DNA of 35,647 bases from Nanobdellota archaeon (GCA_018817405.1 JAHITZ010000044.1:1-35647); one strand, 5' to 3'; positions 16,820 to 24,572 are shown, counted from the first letter of the stretch. Notes: a model not told the origin generated them from the letters alone. Numbers and translations: made by a program.

Positions 16820-17470
16820 CTAAAGATCCTTATACACCCGAGGCATAATCTTCTCCTCTGCCTTCCTCAAATGAACCTGAAACGTCGCAAAAGAAATCCC
16901 CATTATCTTAGCCAATTTCTCAATCGTGACATTCCTCGGAACATTATGATATCTATTATTAATCGCAATCTCCAAAACCCTTTTCTGTTTCTCAGTCAAA
17001 TTCGGCAGCATCCTCGTAAAGGAAATATTATTCACCTTCTCTTCCTTGAAAGAGAGCAACTCAGCTCCCAAATATCTCTCAGCCATCTCCAGAACTTTCT
17101 CCAAAGCCTTCCTCTCAAAACTCGCAAAATGCCAGAAATGCTTTTTTTCTTTATAATTCACCAACATCGGCATCAGCTGAATAATCTTTGGATTCCAGAA
17201 AGCCCCGGCATACAAAGGCTGCTTCATAACCATCAGCGCAAAATCATTACTAATCTCAAATTTCACAAGCCAGGGCTGTTTCTTCAAATCCCTAACAAAC
17301 GCCTTCTTATTCTTCTCCTCCCCAAACAAAAACCCAGAACCAGTCACATTAAGCCACTTTCCCTCCCGGTACGTAGAAAGCACATATCCTGCCAAAGAAA
17401 TCTCATGCTTAACCGCAAGACTCCCCAAAAATTGATTCTTGCTCTCAACCTTCAATCTCAACACCCACAT
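16820..17470 (-). CDS. HTH_10 (bacterio-opsin activator type) transcription regulator
   Basis: This 216-residue protein is a DNA-binding regulator. Residues about 1-145 form an N-terminal sensing-type domain of mixed strands (MWVLRLKVESKNQFLG, then ALMVMKQPLYAGAF). The C-terminal 60 residues are an HTH_10 domain: LTEKQKRVLEIAINNRYHNV, PRNVTIEKLAKIMGISFATF and QVHLRKAEEKIM. The ligand is unknown. A TATA element (AATATAAAC) ends about 22 nt before the ATG at 17470, and a 14-bp inverted repeat lies between it and the start, where a bound dimer would block transcription. A second copy sits past the gene's 3' end in front of the next operon. It ends with TAG. Confidence 0.85.
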   Translation of the reverse strand: MWVLRLKVESKNQFLGSLAVKHEISLAGYVLSTYREGKWLNVTGSGFLFGEEKNKKAFVRDLKKQPWLVKFEISNDFALMVMKQPLYAGAFWNPKIIQLMPMLVNYKEKKHFWHFASFERKALEKVLEMAERYLGAELLSFKEEKVNNISFTRMLPNLTEKQKRVLEIAINNRYHNVPRNVTIEKLAKIMGISFATFQVHLRKAEEKIMPRVYKDL

Positions 17471-17476
17471 ACATGT

Positions 17477-17490
17477 ACGATATTAATCGT
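17477..17490. promoter_or_regulatory. 14-bp inverted repeat, candidate autoregulatory operator of the HTH_10 gene
   Basis: ACGATATTAATCGT lies between the TATA element (about 17492-17499) and the start codon at 17470, covering the expected transcription start. It shares the CGATATTAATCG core exactly with 16793-16806. The position suggests autorepression. Confidence 0.6.
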
Positions 17491-17567
17491 GTTTATATTA
17501 TTTACCCTTTCTACCCAATCACCTTCAAATGCAACTCATTCTTCGCTTCATCTCCCGCCCAAGCCCC

Positions 17568-20159
17568 TCACCACCCTTTACTTTTAATCACCCCAAGATG
17601 AAGTTCATGCATCCGCCTCAAAAACTTAGCCCTGTCCTCCATCTTTATCAAATCAACCCTCCCTCTAACAATCAAACCCAACCCAAAAGGCGAAACAATC
17701 GGAATCCTAACAACCTTAAACTTAACCTTCCCATTACCAATCCACTTCAAAACCATCTCAGCGTTTTTAACATCCATCAAATCCTCCATAACCTCCCGCC
17801 TTGCCTCGCGCAAAATAGGAAACTCAGAACTAATCTTCCTCACAGCATTATATAAAAACTCCGAATGCACTTGCTGTTTCCCAGCACTCTTCGTCCTGCC
17901 CTTGTAACTCCTCAAAATCATCAAGCTCCGCCCCGCGCAATGCCTAAACCGCCTTTTCAAAACATCTGTCTTTTCCAACGCCTCCTTCAAAATCCCAATC
18001 AAATCTTTCGCTTTAACAAACTCCAAAATCTTCTTTTCATCTAACTTCTCAGCTGCAATATAAAACCCATTATCCCCAATCCCAAGTTCAATATCTCTCA
18101 TCCTTAACCGCGCCGCAGCATAACCATATGCCCGAGATAAGGCATCATTAACCCTCCGCCCATACATCGTATGAAACAACATATACTCCTTCTCCTCCTT
18201 AAACTTTTCAACAACAATCGTCTCAGACGTCGGAATCTCTGAAAAACCATCTTGTTCCTTAAAATAATTATAAATTTCAACCGCAACCTCCTTCCGACAA
18301 TAAATATATTCCTGAATAAACTCAATACACTCTTTCTTCTTCCCAATCCTTTCCTTCACAAGCTTCCTAAACTTTCCAACATCTAACGCAACATCAAACG
18401 ACAAAGGCAGCATCTCGCTAAACCACGAGGGAATAGTCGGATTCTTAGAAATATTAGCCCTAACAAACGCCTTCATTCCCCTAGAATACAAATATTGATA
18501 CTTAGACCCCCCCAACACAAATACATCTCCCCTCTTTATCCTCTCAAGAAAACTCTCATCAACCATCCCAACAGCCTGCCCCCTCATGTCCGCAGGAGAC
18601 GTCACAGTCACAGTAATATGCGACTCAGAAGGAATCGTCCCGACATTTGTCATATAAAACACCCGAGCCAACTTTCCCTTCTTACCAATCTTCTTCTCGA
18701 CAGGATCAAACCAAATCTTAGCATAAACATGCCGATGCTCCAACGCATAATCCCCAGCAAGATAACTAACAACCGAAAAAAAGTCATCCTTTGTCAAATC
18801 CTTATAACAATAGCTCTTCCTAATCACAGCCAACATCTCATCCACATCCCAAATCCTCGTAATCGCCATCCCGTAAATCTGCTGCGCTAACACATCCAGC
18901 GCATTCTTCGGAATCCGCGCCTCATCAATCCTCTTTTCAATCATTTCTTTCATCAAAACCCCGCACTCAACAAGGTCATCCCTCCCCAAAACAATAAATT
19001 TCCCCTTAGGATTAGCATGTAATTTATGTCCCGCCCGACCAATCCTTTGTAAAGCTCTTGCCACACCTTTCGGCGAAGTCAACAAAACCACAAAATCAAT
19101 ACTGCCAATATCAATCCCCAGCTCCAAAGATGTAGAACTAACAACACATTTCAATTCCCCCTTTCTCAGCCTCTCCTCAATCTCAAACCTTTTATCCTTA
19201 CCCATGGAACTATGGTGCGCCCCAACAAATCCTTCATATCTGCCAGGAAACTTGTCTTGAAGATGATGCACAACCCGCTCAGTAGCAGCCCTCGTGTTCG
19301 TAAAAATCAAAGTCGTCCGATACCCACTAATTATCTCGTCCAATTGGTCATACAACGCATCAAACCCCTCCCGAGTCTCAGTGTCCAAAATCTCCTTCCC
19401 AGGAAAATCAAGATCAATCTCTATTTCCTTGACCAATTTAACATCAGCAATCCCACAATCTCTGTCATTACCAACCAAAAACTTAGCAATTTCCTCTAAC
19501 GGCGAAATAGTTGCCGAAAGACCAATTCTAACCGGGTCAAAAACACACATTTCAGAAAGCCTTTCCAGAGTCAAGCTTAAGTAAACACCTCGCTTATTAG
19601 TCAAAGCATGAATCTCATCAACAATCAAGAATTCAAGCTTCTGTATATTCTCAACAAATTTCTGCGTAGTCAGCACAATAGCCAAGGTCTCAGGAGTCGT
19701 AACAAAAACATGCGGCGTCTTCCTAGCCATCTTTGCCCTTTCCGAAGCAGTCGTATCCCCAGTCCTAAGACCAACGCGAATATCTTGCATCTTCAACCCT
19801 TTCTTCTTAACCAAGTCGGTAATTTCTTCTAAAGGGGCGATAAGGTTCACTGCCACATCATTAGAAAGTGCCTTAAGCGGAGAGTTGTAAACAGCATACA
19901 TTTTTTCTTCCAGTTCATTTTTAAGAGCTAAACTAACCAAATAATTAATTATGCCCAAGAATGCTGTTAGGGTTTTAGTCCCACCAGTCGGAGCAGACAC
20001 AAGAATATTTTTCCTGTCAGATATATTTTTAACACCGTACAATTGTGTTTTAGATAATTTTTCAAATTTATTAAAAAACCAATCACTAACAACTGGGTGA
20101 AGTATTTCTTTAACTTCCTTTTCGGTATTTGGTTTGATAAATTCTATTTTTCCTTCCAT
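17568..20159 (-). CDS. lhr: Lhr-type superfamily 2 helicase
   Basis: This 863-residue ATP-dependent 3'-5' helicase belongs to the Lhr group, linked to DNA repair and replication restart in archaea. RecA-like domain 1 has Walker A SAPTGGTKT (55-63), DEIH box (181-184) and SAT motif (215-217). RecA-like domain 2 has FTNTRAATERVVHHL, SSTSLELGIDIG and motif VI QRIGRAGH (371-378). The rest forms the winged-helix and Lhr-core C-terminal domains (about 400-863), including the PAD-like stretch TSPADMRGQAVG. Length and domain order fit an archaeal Lhr-core protein without extension. A COG1407-like phosphoesterase is encoded nearby, a pairing known in other genomes. TTTAATTACA about 35 nt upstream may be the promoter. 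Confidence 0.95.
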   Translation of the reverse strand: MEGKIEFIKPNTEKEVKEILHPVVSDWFFNKFEKLSKTQLYGVKNISDRKNILVSAPTGGTKTLTAFLGIINYLVSLALKNELEEKMYAVYNSPLKALSNDVAVNLIAPLEEITDLVKKKGLKMQDIRVGLRTGDTTASERAKMARKTPHVFVTTPETLAIVLTTQKFVENIQKLEFLIVDEIHALTNKRGVYLSLTLERLSEMCVFDPVRIGLSATISPLEEIAKFLVGNDRDCGIADVKLVKEIEIDLDFPGKEILDTETREGFDALYDQLDEIISGYRTTLIFTNTRAATERVVHHLQDKFPGRYEGFVGAHHSSMGKDKRFEIEERLRKGELKCVVSSTSLELGIDIGSIDFVVLLTSPKGVARALQRIGRAGHKLHANPKGKFIVLGRDDLVECGVLMKEMIEKRIDEARIPKNALDVLAQQIYGMAITRIWDVDEMLAVIRKSYCYKDLTKDDFFSVVSYLAGDYALEHRHVYAKIWFDPVEKKIGKKGKLARVFYMTNVGTIPSESHITVTVTSPADMRGQAVGMVDESFLERIKRGDVFVLGGSKYQYLYSRGMKAFVRANISKNPTIPSWFSEMLPLSFDVALDVGKFRKLVKERIGKKKECIEFIQEYIYCRKEVAVEIYNYFKEQDGFSEIPTSETIVVEKFKEEKEYMLFHTMYGRRVNDALSRAYGYAAARLRMRDIELGIGDNGFYIAAEKLDEKKILEFVKAKDLIGILKEALEKTDVLKRRFRHCAGRSLMILRSYKGRTKSAGKQQVHSEFLYNAVRKISSEFPILREARREVMEDLMDVKNAEMVLKWIGNGKVKFKVVRIPIVSPFGLGLIVRGRVDLIKMEDRAKFLRRMHELHLGVIKSKGW

Positions 20160-20300
20160 TTTCGTTATTTCTTATGTTAACCATTGTAATTAAAAAAATG
20201 TATCGCTGTAAGCCACATCAGAAAACCAATTATTTAAGTTTTTTGCAAGGTCATTCTAAAGAACAACAAAAAATAAGTATCTCCTCCCCTATTCAATAAA

Positions 20301-20405
20301 ATGAGCATCTTAGATGAAATAAGAGAAAAACTCAAAGGCAACTACCTAACAGATCCCGACTCTGCACCAGAGCTAGCTAACCGCCCCACAAATTCGAGGA
20401 GATAG
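20301..20405 (+). CDS. Possible 34-residue small protein
   Basis: An ATG with an A/T-rich AAATAAGTA stretch about 25 nt upstream opens a 34-codon frame, MSILDEIREKLKGNYLTDPD, ending in TAG. The composition is protein-like, but the short length and lack of context make this uncertain. It may be the 5' remnant of a longer gene. The bases from 20406 to 20589 hold nothing I can identify beyond the next promoter. Confidence 0.3.
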   Translation: MSILDEIREKLKGNYLTDPDSAPELANRPTNSRR

Positions 20406-20589
20406 AACCCAGACTCTTACAGCCCGAATAACACCCTTGTTTTCACGTAAGCATACGGTTTCTCGATGGAAAAATCCCCCAAACACACCCATTACCTCGC
20501 TTCCAGAGCACTAGATAGACTACCAACACTAGATTCAAGTCTCTAACACAAACCGAATAACTTTTAACCCCCTTCTTCCTAATAAAAGC

Positions 20590-20865
20590 ATGCCACCAAT
20601 CTCCCAAACAAAAAAAGACAAAATCTCAGAGCAGATTTTACATCATTTATTCTCAGTCTCACCTCAACCAAAGTTTACAGCAGAAATAGCTCGCGAAATA
20701 GCTCGCGACGAAGAATTCACAAAAGCCCTCCTCAACGAACTCAAAATAAAAAACCTGATAGTCAAAGTCGCTAAGAATAGTATTGGGAGGGAGTACGTCA
20801 GACGACGAAGATGGAGATTATCAAACACAGCCTTTGAAGCATACTCTAAACACCAAACACAATAA
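20590..20865 (+). CDS. Small winged-helix DNA-binding protein
   Basis: This 91-residue protein reads like one winged-helix domain: helix 1 SEQILHHLFSV, helix 2 FTAEIAREIARDEE, a recognition-type helix FTKALLNELKIKNLI, then a basic wing KVAKNSIGREYVRRRRWRLS. The basic wing suggests nucleic-acid binding. A CTTTTAA element about 28 nt before the ATG indicates its own leaderless promoter. It lies divergent from lhr with about 430 bp between. No partner is obvious, and the target is unknown. Confidence 0.65.
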   Translation: MPPISQTKKDKISEQILHHLFSVSPQPKFTAEIAREIARDEEFTKALLNELKIKNLIVKVAKNSIGREYVRRRRWRLSNTAFEAYSKHQTQ

Positions 20866-20869
20866 TGTT

Positions 20870-21040
20870 TATCTCTTCTTTATCGTTTATCTTCTAATAA
20901 TTCCTCCAATTACTTATACAATAGAAGAAGTAAACCTTTCCAAGCAAGAGATTACATATATCTCAGCCAGAGCAGCTAGAGAAATCACCTTCAGAGGAGG
21001 TCGCCAATTTGCTGAATGTTTCAGAGACGAAGTGAACTGA
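20870..21040 (+). other. Open frame without a good start, possible broken membrane-protein gene
   Basis: After the winged-helix gene, a frame encodes a membrane-like stretch (VYLFFIVYLLIIPPITYTI) and then a hydrophilic part (RGGRQFAECFRDEVN), ending in TGA. No ATG, GTG or TTG starts it after the upstream gene. The ATG at 20866 is one frame away and stops after 10 codons, so a one-base frameshift in the hydrophobic part may have broken it. Confidence 0.3.
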
Positions 21041-21047
21041 TATTTAC

Positions 21048-21182
21048 ATGAACAACAAGAAAGACAAAAAACAAATGCTCTACACAGAACAATCTTACAA
21101 CCAACAAGACACCCATGGAGAGCCACCCTTAGAACCATACATCTATATTAGCCTCTTCCCCACAACAATATTTATATTCTAA
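21048..21182 (+). CDS. Possible 44-residue small protein
   Basis: An ATG-to-TAA frame of 44 codons with a Lys/Gln-rich start (MNNKKDKKQMLYTEQSYNQQ) and a hydrophobic end (YIYISLFPTTIFIF). The end overlaps the TATA region of the next gene, and no clear promoter or ribosome site precedes it. Kept only as a possibility. Confidence 0.25.
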   Translation: MNNKKDKKQMLYTEQSYNQQDTHGEPPLEPYIYISLFPTTIFIF

Positions 21183-21199
21183 TTCTTTTCTAGATTATA

Positions 21200-21859
21200 A
21201 TGAATAAAGAAAAAATAAAACAAGCATTCCAAAAAGTTAAACAAGATAATTTAGATCTTCAGTCGCAAATTTCAATGTTAACAAGAGAAATCCAAGAGAT
21301 TAAACGAACTCTAACACAGACAGAAAACCAGACAGACAGACACATAATCCAGACAGACAGACACATAATCCAGACAGTTCCACAAGAAGAAGGGGGGTCA
21401 AAACCCCAAAATTCAACCATTTCCACACGAAATAAAGGGGTCCAGACAGACAGACAGACAAACCGACACACACACAGACAGACAGAAAAGTTCGCACTAG
21501 AAAACCCTGTCCAAGATCCCATAACAAAGATAGGAAAAGTATCAGAAGTAATTAGTTCTCTTGACGCTCTTAAAAAAGATTTAAGAAAACAATTTAAACA
21601 ACTGACCCAACAGGAAATGCTTGTTTATTCGACAACATACCAGCTTACAAACGAAGCAATCGATGTTGATTACTCTCTTCTTTCTGAAAAGACCGGTCTT
21701 TCAGAAAGCTCTATTAGAGACTATATCCGAAAGATTATAAAGAAAAACATCCCCCTCGAGAAAACCAAGGAAAACAACAAGCGCATTGTGCTCACAATTC
21801 CTCCAGAATTTAAGAGAATAGCCTCTCTCGATACGATCACAGCCCTACGAAATCTCTAG
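21200..21859 (+). CDS. Coiled-coil plus helix-turn-helix protein with QTD-repeat linker
   Basis: This 219-residue protein has three parts. Residues 1-40 form a coiled coil (KVKQDNLDLQSQISMLTREI). Residues about 41-105 are a low-complexity linker encoded by CAGA microsatellites (QTDRHII twice, then QTDRQTNRHTHRQT). Residues about 125-219 form a winged-helix/HTH domain (LTQQEMLVYSTTYQLTNEAI, then LLSEKTGLSESSIRDYIRKI). It is a paralogue of the convergent gene at 22206-22820, which has the same architecture and a shorter QT linker. TATTTATATT about 28 nt upstream gives a leaderless start. A DNA-binding role via the HTH and oligomerisation by the coiled coil are inferred. It ends with TAG. Confidence 0.7.
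   Translation: MNKEKIKQAFQKVKQDNLDLQSQISMLTREIQEIKRTLTQTENQTDRHIIQTDRHIIQTVPQEEGGSKPQNSTISTRNKGVQTDRQTNRHTHRQTEKFALENPVQDPITKIGKVSEVISSLDALKKDLRKQFKQLTQQEMLVYSTTYQLTNEAIDVDYSLLSEKTGLSESSIRDYIRKIIKKNIPLEKTKENNKRIVLTIPPEFKRIASLDTITALRNL
21329..21460 (+). repeat. CAGA microsatellite and 21-bp tandem repeat inside a gene
   Basis: Two perfect 21-bp units (21329-21349 and 21350-21370) are followed by a partial third, and a second CAGA run lies at 21443-21460. The 21-bp unit keeps frame. The 4-bp unit does not, so slippage in the CAGA runs would switch the HTH domain in or out of frame. Confidence 0.75.
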
Positions 21860-22205
21860 TTGACTTTTTCTGTTAACCGAATAACTACACAATATCATCC
21901 AGATTTGGGTCTTTCAATCCCCATATTCCTGAATAACATGGAAAACTTCGTTTAAAACACTCTCCTTTTCACATGAAAACACAAAATCACAACATAAACC
22001 CTCATTTTTACTTACTCTATTGATTTAGTCCGTTTTTCAACACATCCTACTACATATTTTTGAGCATTTTTTAACTGATTCAACACACAATAACTCTCAC
22101 TTTTGCATTTTTTGCAGCACAAAACCCAACAACAAACAATTAACACGAACTTTTCTATATACTAACTCACTTCTTGTTTTATAACACAAGTTACATAACC
22201 AAATA
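21860..22205. other. Intergenic gap between convergent genes
   Basis: There is no gene here. T-rich runs just after 21859 (GACTTTTTCTG) are likely termination signals for the plus-strand gene. The motif AACTTCGTTTAAAA occurs at 21944-21957, with a related inverted copy at 22145-22155. Confidence 0.5.
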
Positions 22206-22820
22206 TCATCTTTTTAAACTCTTTCCACCAACCCTCACTTTAGCATATTTCTGCATTTTTGCTTTCACATCCTCCAAGATAAATACTCTTTTTTTCCCAT
22301 TTTTCTCTGAAATCTCTTGTATTAATCCTTCGTTTTTTTGTCTTATTGAATTTACCTGGCCTCTGATTGTAGATCTCTCTTTTCCTAAAAGCAGAGCCAA
22401 GTCCTCATAACTTAATTTCATATCACTATTCAATAAAGTAAAAACCAACAACCTTTCATTGCTTGAAAGACCTTTAAAAATTCCGTAAATATTATCTGTT
22501 TGGACAGCTGTTTGGACAGCCTTTTGGACACATTCAACAGGTGTTTGTTTATTCAAAACAGGCAATTTTTTAAACACCTGTTTGTTTTTTTCCTCTTCAG
22601 ATACAATATCTAGTCCTTCTCTCAACGCCCCAACCTCATCTTTTAACGACGACATTTCTTGTTTCAAGGAAAAAACTAAATCAAACAGCTGTTTACTGCC
22701 AGCATCGAAGTGTTTAATCCATTTACCAACAGAGTCCATATCGTTTTTGACAGAAGAAAAACCCACTTTAGTTTTTTCTTCTAATTCTTCAACCCTTTTT
22801 TTAGAAAACCACCAAAACAT
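22206..22820 (-). CDS. Coiled-coil plus helix-turn-helix protein, paralogue of the 21200 gene
   Basis: This protein has 204 residues from the ATG at 22820, chosen because TTTAAAT lies about 28 nt upstream; a GTG at 22835 is also in frame. A short aromatic N-terminus (MFWWFSKKRVEELEEKTKVG) leads into a long coiled coil (LFDLVFSLKQEMSSLKDEVG). A linker with VQKAVQTAVQTD follows, then a winged-helix domain (LSSNERLLVFTLLNSD, YEDLALLLGKERSTIRGQV). Order and motif spacing match the convergent neighbour, so the pair arose by duplication. The N-terminal aromatic patch may touch the membrane. The function is unknown; a DNA-binding or structural role is inferred. Confidence 0.7.
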   Translation of the reverse strand: MFWWFSKKRVEELEEKTKVGFSSVKNDMDSVGKWIKHFDAGSKQLFDLVFSLKQEMSSLKDEVGALREGLDIVSEEEKNKQVFKKLPVLNKQTPVECVQKAVQTAVQTDNIYGIFKGLSSNERLLVFTLLNSDMKLSYEDLALLLGKERSTIRGQVNSIRQKNEGLIQEISEKNGKKRVFILEDVKAKMQKYAKVRVGGKSLKR

Positions 22821-22835
22821 AATAAAAACAAACAC

Positions 22836-23302
22836 CCAGACTATTTAAATTTTACCTTCTAAAGCTAAAAAAAGCGAGTTGTCCAAAAAACAAAGCAATC
22901 CTGTTTAAAACAAGAAACTAAAAAACAAAATACAAAAACACCAAGAAACACAATACAAACAGCTGTTTAAACATAAAAAACACCTCTTACAGACGATAAA
23001 AAAACACATTTCAAAAATAAAGTTTAAACGAACTTCAAACACCAAACAATTCTTTAAACATCCACTTGTTTCAAAGACAAACACTCCGAGCATCCAAAAG
23101 TCCAGACAAACCTCACCCCCTTCAAAGACCTTGGTCTTTGACATGGCAATAGAGAACAAAACGTTCTCGAGGTTTCAAGGTGAGGTAAGCGACAAGGACT
23201 TTTTGATATACCTCCACAAAAAATAAAGAAAAACTTACCCCCAGGGTCAAAAAAAACCCACTGACGGCAAAACAAAAACCGACGACGAGTAAAAAAAGAA
23301 AC
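22836..23302. other. Intergenic region rich in inverted repeats
   Basis: There is no convincing gene in these 467 bases. TCAAAGACC-TT-GGTCTTTGA forms a perfect 9-bp dyad at 23122-23141, and GAGAAC with GTTCTC pairs at about 23153-23169. AGTTTAAACGAACTTCAAAC at 23021-23040 is an inverted copy of the GAAGTTCGTTTAA motif found in several other gaps. It precedes the promoter of the 49-residue membrane protein. It could encode a structured RNA or hold terminators. Confidence 0.5.
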
Positions 23303-23311
23303 ATATATAAA
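23303..23311 (+). promoter_or_regulatory. TATA box of the 49-residue membrane-protein gene
   Basis: ATATATAAA, with transcription expected to start near 23330. This leaves a leader of about 40 nt containing a Shine-Dalgarno site, unlike the leaderless neighbours. Confidence 0.55.
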
Positions 23312-23352
23312 GCCGGCAAACCTAATCAGAATAATACTTAAAGAAGAGGTGA

Positions 23353-23360
23353 AAGGAGGT
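23353..23360 (+). promoter_or_regulatory. Strong Shine-Dalgarno site
   Basis: AAGGAGGT ends 9 nt before the ATG at 23370. It is one of only two strong ribosome binding sites seen in front of genes in this window and implies high translation. Confidence 0.7.
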
Positions 23361-23369
23361 AATAGAAAA

Positions 23370-23519
23370 ATGCATAAAATTTCTCCATGGTTATTTTTGG
23401 TAATAGCAATTATGTGGTTATTGCCTTTAGTATCTTTTGATACAGGCACATGGGGTTCGTGGATATCAGTAATCGCCCTTGCAATTATTGGAATCCTAGA
23501 ACTAATGGGTAATAAGTAA
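23370..23519 (+). CDS. 49-residue two-helix membrane protein
   Basis: This tiny protein has two membrane segments: ISPWLFLVIAIMWLLPLVSF, then after a short polar turn (DTGTWGSW) a second helix ISVIALAIIGILELM and a short basic end. No family name is known to me, but a TATA box, an ideal Shine-Dalgarno sequence and clean composition make it a real and probably well-expressed gene. T-rich runs at about 23532-23575 likely end its transcript. Two further small membrane-protein genes follow on the same strand, suggesting a membrane-remodelling or envelope cluster, though this is only inferred. Confidence 0.75.
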   Translation: MHKISPWLFLVIAIMWLLPLVSFDTGTWGSWISVIALAIIGILELMGNK

Positions 23520-23720
23520 CCTCAAAATCCTTTATTTTTTATTTTTCATTAATTTTTTAAACACTGTTTCCTTTATTTTTCAGTGAAATTCCTTAAAACA
23601 AAGAGGTCATTCAAAAAAGAGTTTCACGAAAAATCAACCCACAATCAAGACATCCTTGGTTTTACACCAATAGATTTTCATATCACTTCACCGCCTACCA
23701 CGAAAAAATAAAATCCAAAA

Positions 23721-24077
23721 ATGCCAAAAGAAAAAACCCTCACAAAACAAGACCAAAAACACATAGAAAAACACATTGACAATCAGCTGTCCAAACAAGT
23801 TCTTACAAAAGCAGAATTCCTTTCACACCAATTCAAACAACACATTTCAACAGCCATAATCGCAGCATTTTCTTTTCTAATCGCCCTTACTTGGAAAGAT
23901 CTAGTTGTTCACGCAGTTGAATCTCTCATAAAAGAAGACACCCTTACGAAAACCCCCTACTTGTCAGACCTCATTTCAGCAGGAGTCATAACCCTCGTCG
24001 CAATAATTGGAATCCTTCTGGTAACAACCTGGGCAAGAAAACCCCACATAATCCAGTCTGAAACTCAAACAAGTTGA
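23721..24077 (+). CDS. DUF5654-like small membrane protein
   Basis: This 118-residue protein begins with a polar, Lys/Gln-rich helix (TKQDQKHIEKHIDNQLSKQV). Two membrane segments follow, around STAIIAAFSFLIALTWKDLV and LISAGVITLVAIIGILLVTT, then a short polar tail. The ALTWKD pattern after the first segment matches the neighbouring protein (ALAWNG) and fits my recollection of the DUF5654 family of DPANN archaea. No biochemical role is known. It ends in TGA, 17 bp before its paralogue, so the two are probably co-transcribed. No leaderless TATA of the usual kind is obvious; AAAAATAAAATCC lies close to the ATG. Confidence 0.75.
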   Translation: MPKEKTLTKQDQKHIEKHIDNQLSKQVLTKAEFLSHQFKQHISTAIIAAFSFLIALTWKDLVVHAVESLIKEDTLTKTPYLSDLISAGVITLVAIIGILLVTTWARKPHIIQSETQTS

Positions 24078-24094
24078 AAGGAGGCCCAACAAAA

Positions 24095-24334
24095 ATGAAA
24101 AAAGATGTCATTGAAAAACTCGCAGCCTTGATAACTATAGCATTCGGCTTAATCGCAGCCCTTGCCTGGAACGGCGCAATAAGAGCATTGTTCGACAAGT
24201 ACTACACAGCAGGCGAAGGCATCGGAGGATTATTCATCTACGCAATTGTCGTGACAATAATAGCAGTCTTCGCAACAATCTGGATCGGTAAAGTCGCACA
24301 AAGAGCAAAAGGCCCAGAAAAAAAGAAAAAATAA
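24095..24334 (+). CDS. DUF5654-like small membrane protein, second copy
   Basis: This protein has 79 residues: an amphipathic start (MKKDVIEKLAAL), a membrane segment (ITIAFGLIAALAWNGAIRAL), a short loop (FDKYYTAGEGIGG), a second segment (LFIYAIVVTIIAVFATIWIG) and a Lys-rich end. It resembles the upstream gene in segment order and the AL(T/A)W motif. The frame extends to a TTG at 24074, but GAAAGGAGG at about 24076-24084, 10 nt before the ATG at 24095, marks the true start. A clear Shine-Dalgarno is expected for a downstream gene of a transcript whose first gene lacks one. Confidence 0.75.
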   Translation: MKKDVIEKLAALITIAFGLIAALAWNGAIRALFDKYYTAGEGIGGLFIYAIVVTIIAVFATIWIGKVAQRAKGPEKKKK

Positions 24335-24410
24335 ATCATCTTTTCCACAATTTTCTCATTTCTTTTAGCTCTATTTTTCTAGCAAAAATAAAAACTTTCT
24401 GCATAAAGGA

Positions 24411-24426
24411 GAAGTTCGTTTAAACC
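24411..24426 (+). repeat. Intergenic GAAGTTCGTTTAA motif
   Basis: This is the best copy of a motif recurring in the gaps of this region: 21944-21957, 23021-23040 (inverted), 24871-24884 (AACTTCGCTTTA), 25264-25280 and 26394-26410. It is similar to the TTCGTTTA iterations in the presumed origin. Confidence 0.45.
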
Positions 24427-24485
24427 AAGGATTTTTGACCCTAAGACGCCACAAAAGATCATCTTTTTCACATCTTTCTCGCAAG

Positions 24486-24537
24486 AAAAATAGCCACAAT
24501 AAAAGCGGAGGGCCGAAGGCCCGACGCGCTCGGCATC
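24486..24537 (+). repeat. 52-bp GC-rich dispersed repeat, copy 1
   Basis: This copy matches 25575-25626 in 51 of 52 bases. It contains GGGCC-GAA-GGCCC, a perfect hairpin, followed by CGACGCGCTCGGCATC. It stands out from the AT-rich surroundings. Its end lies 35 bp before the next gene's ATG, as does that of copy 2 (35 bp). Confidence 0.85.
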
Positions 24538-24572
24538 ACAAATCATAAAAACCAGGACCTCTTCAAAAATCC

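Noticed and set aside
20340-20430. A tRNA-like look on the minus strand (GGGCGGTTAGCTAGCTC and a GGGTTCTA stretch)
   Set aside because: The T arm does not pair and no acceptor stem closes, so it does not fold as a tRNA.
22905-23159. 84-codon Cys/Phe-rich minus-strand frame
   Set aside because: Its low-complexity Phe/Cys composition comes from A-rich plus-strand DNA, and there is no promoter or start context.
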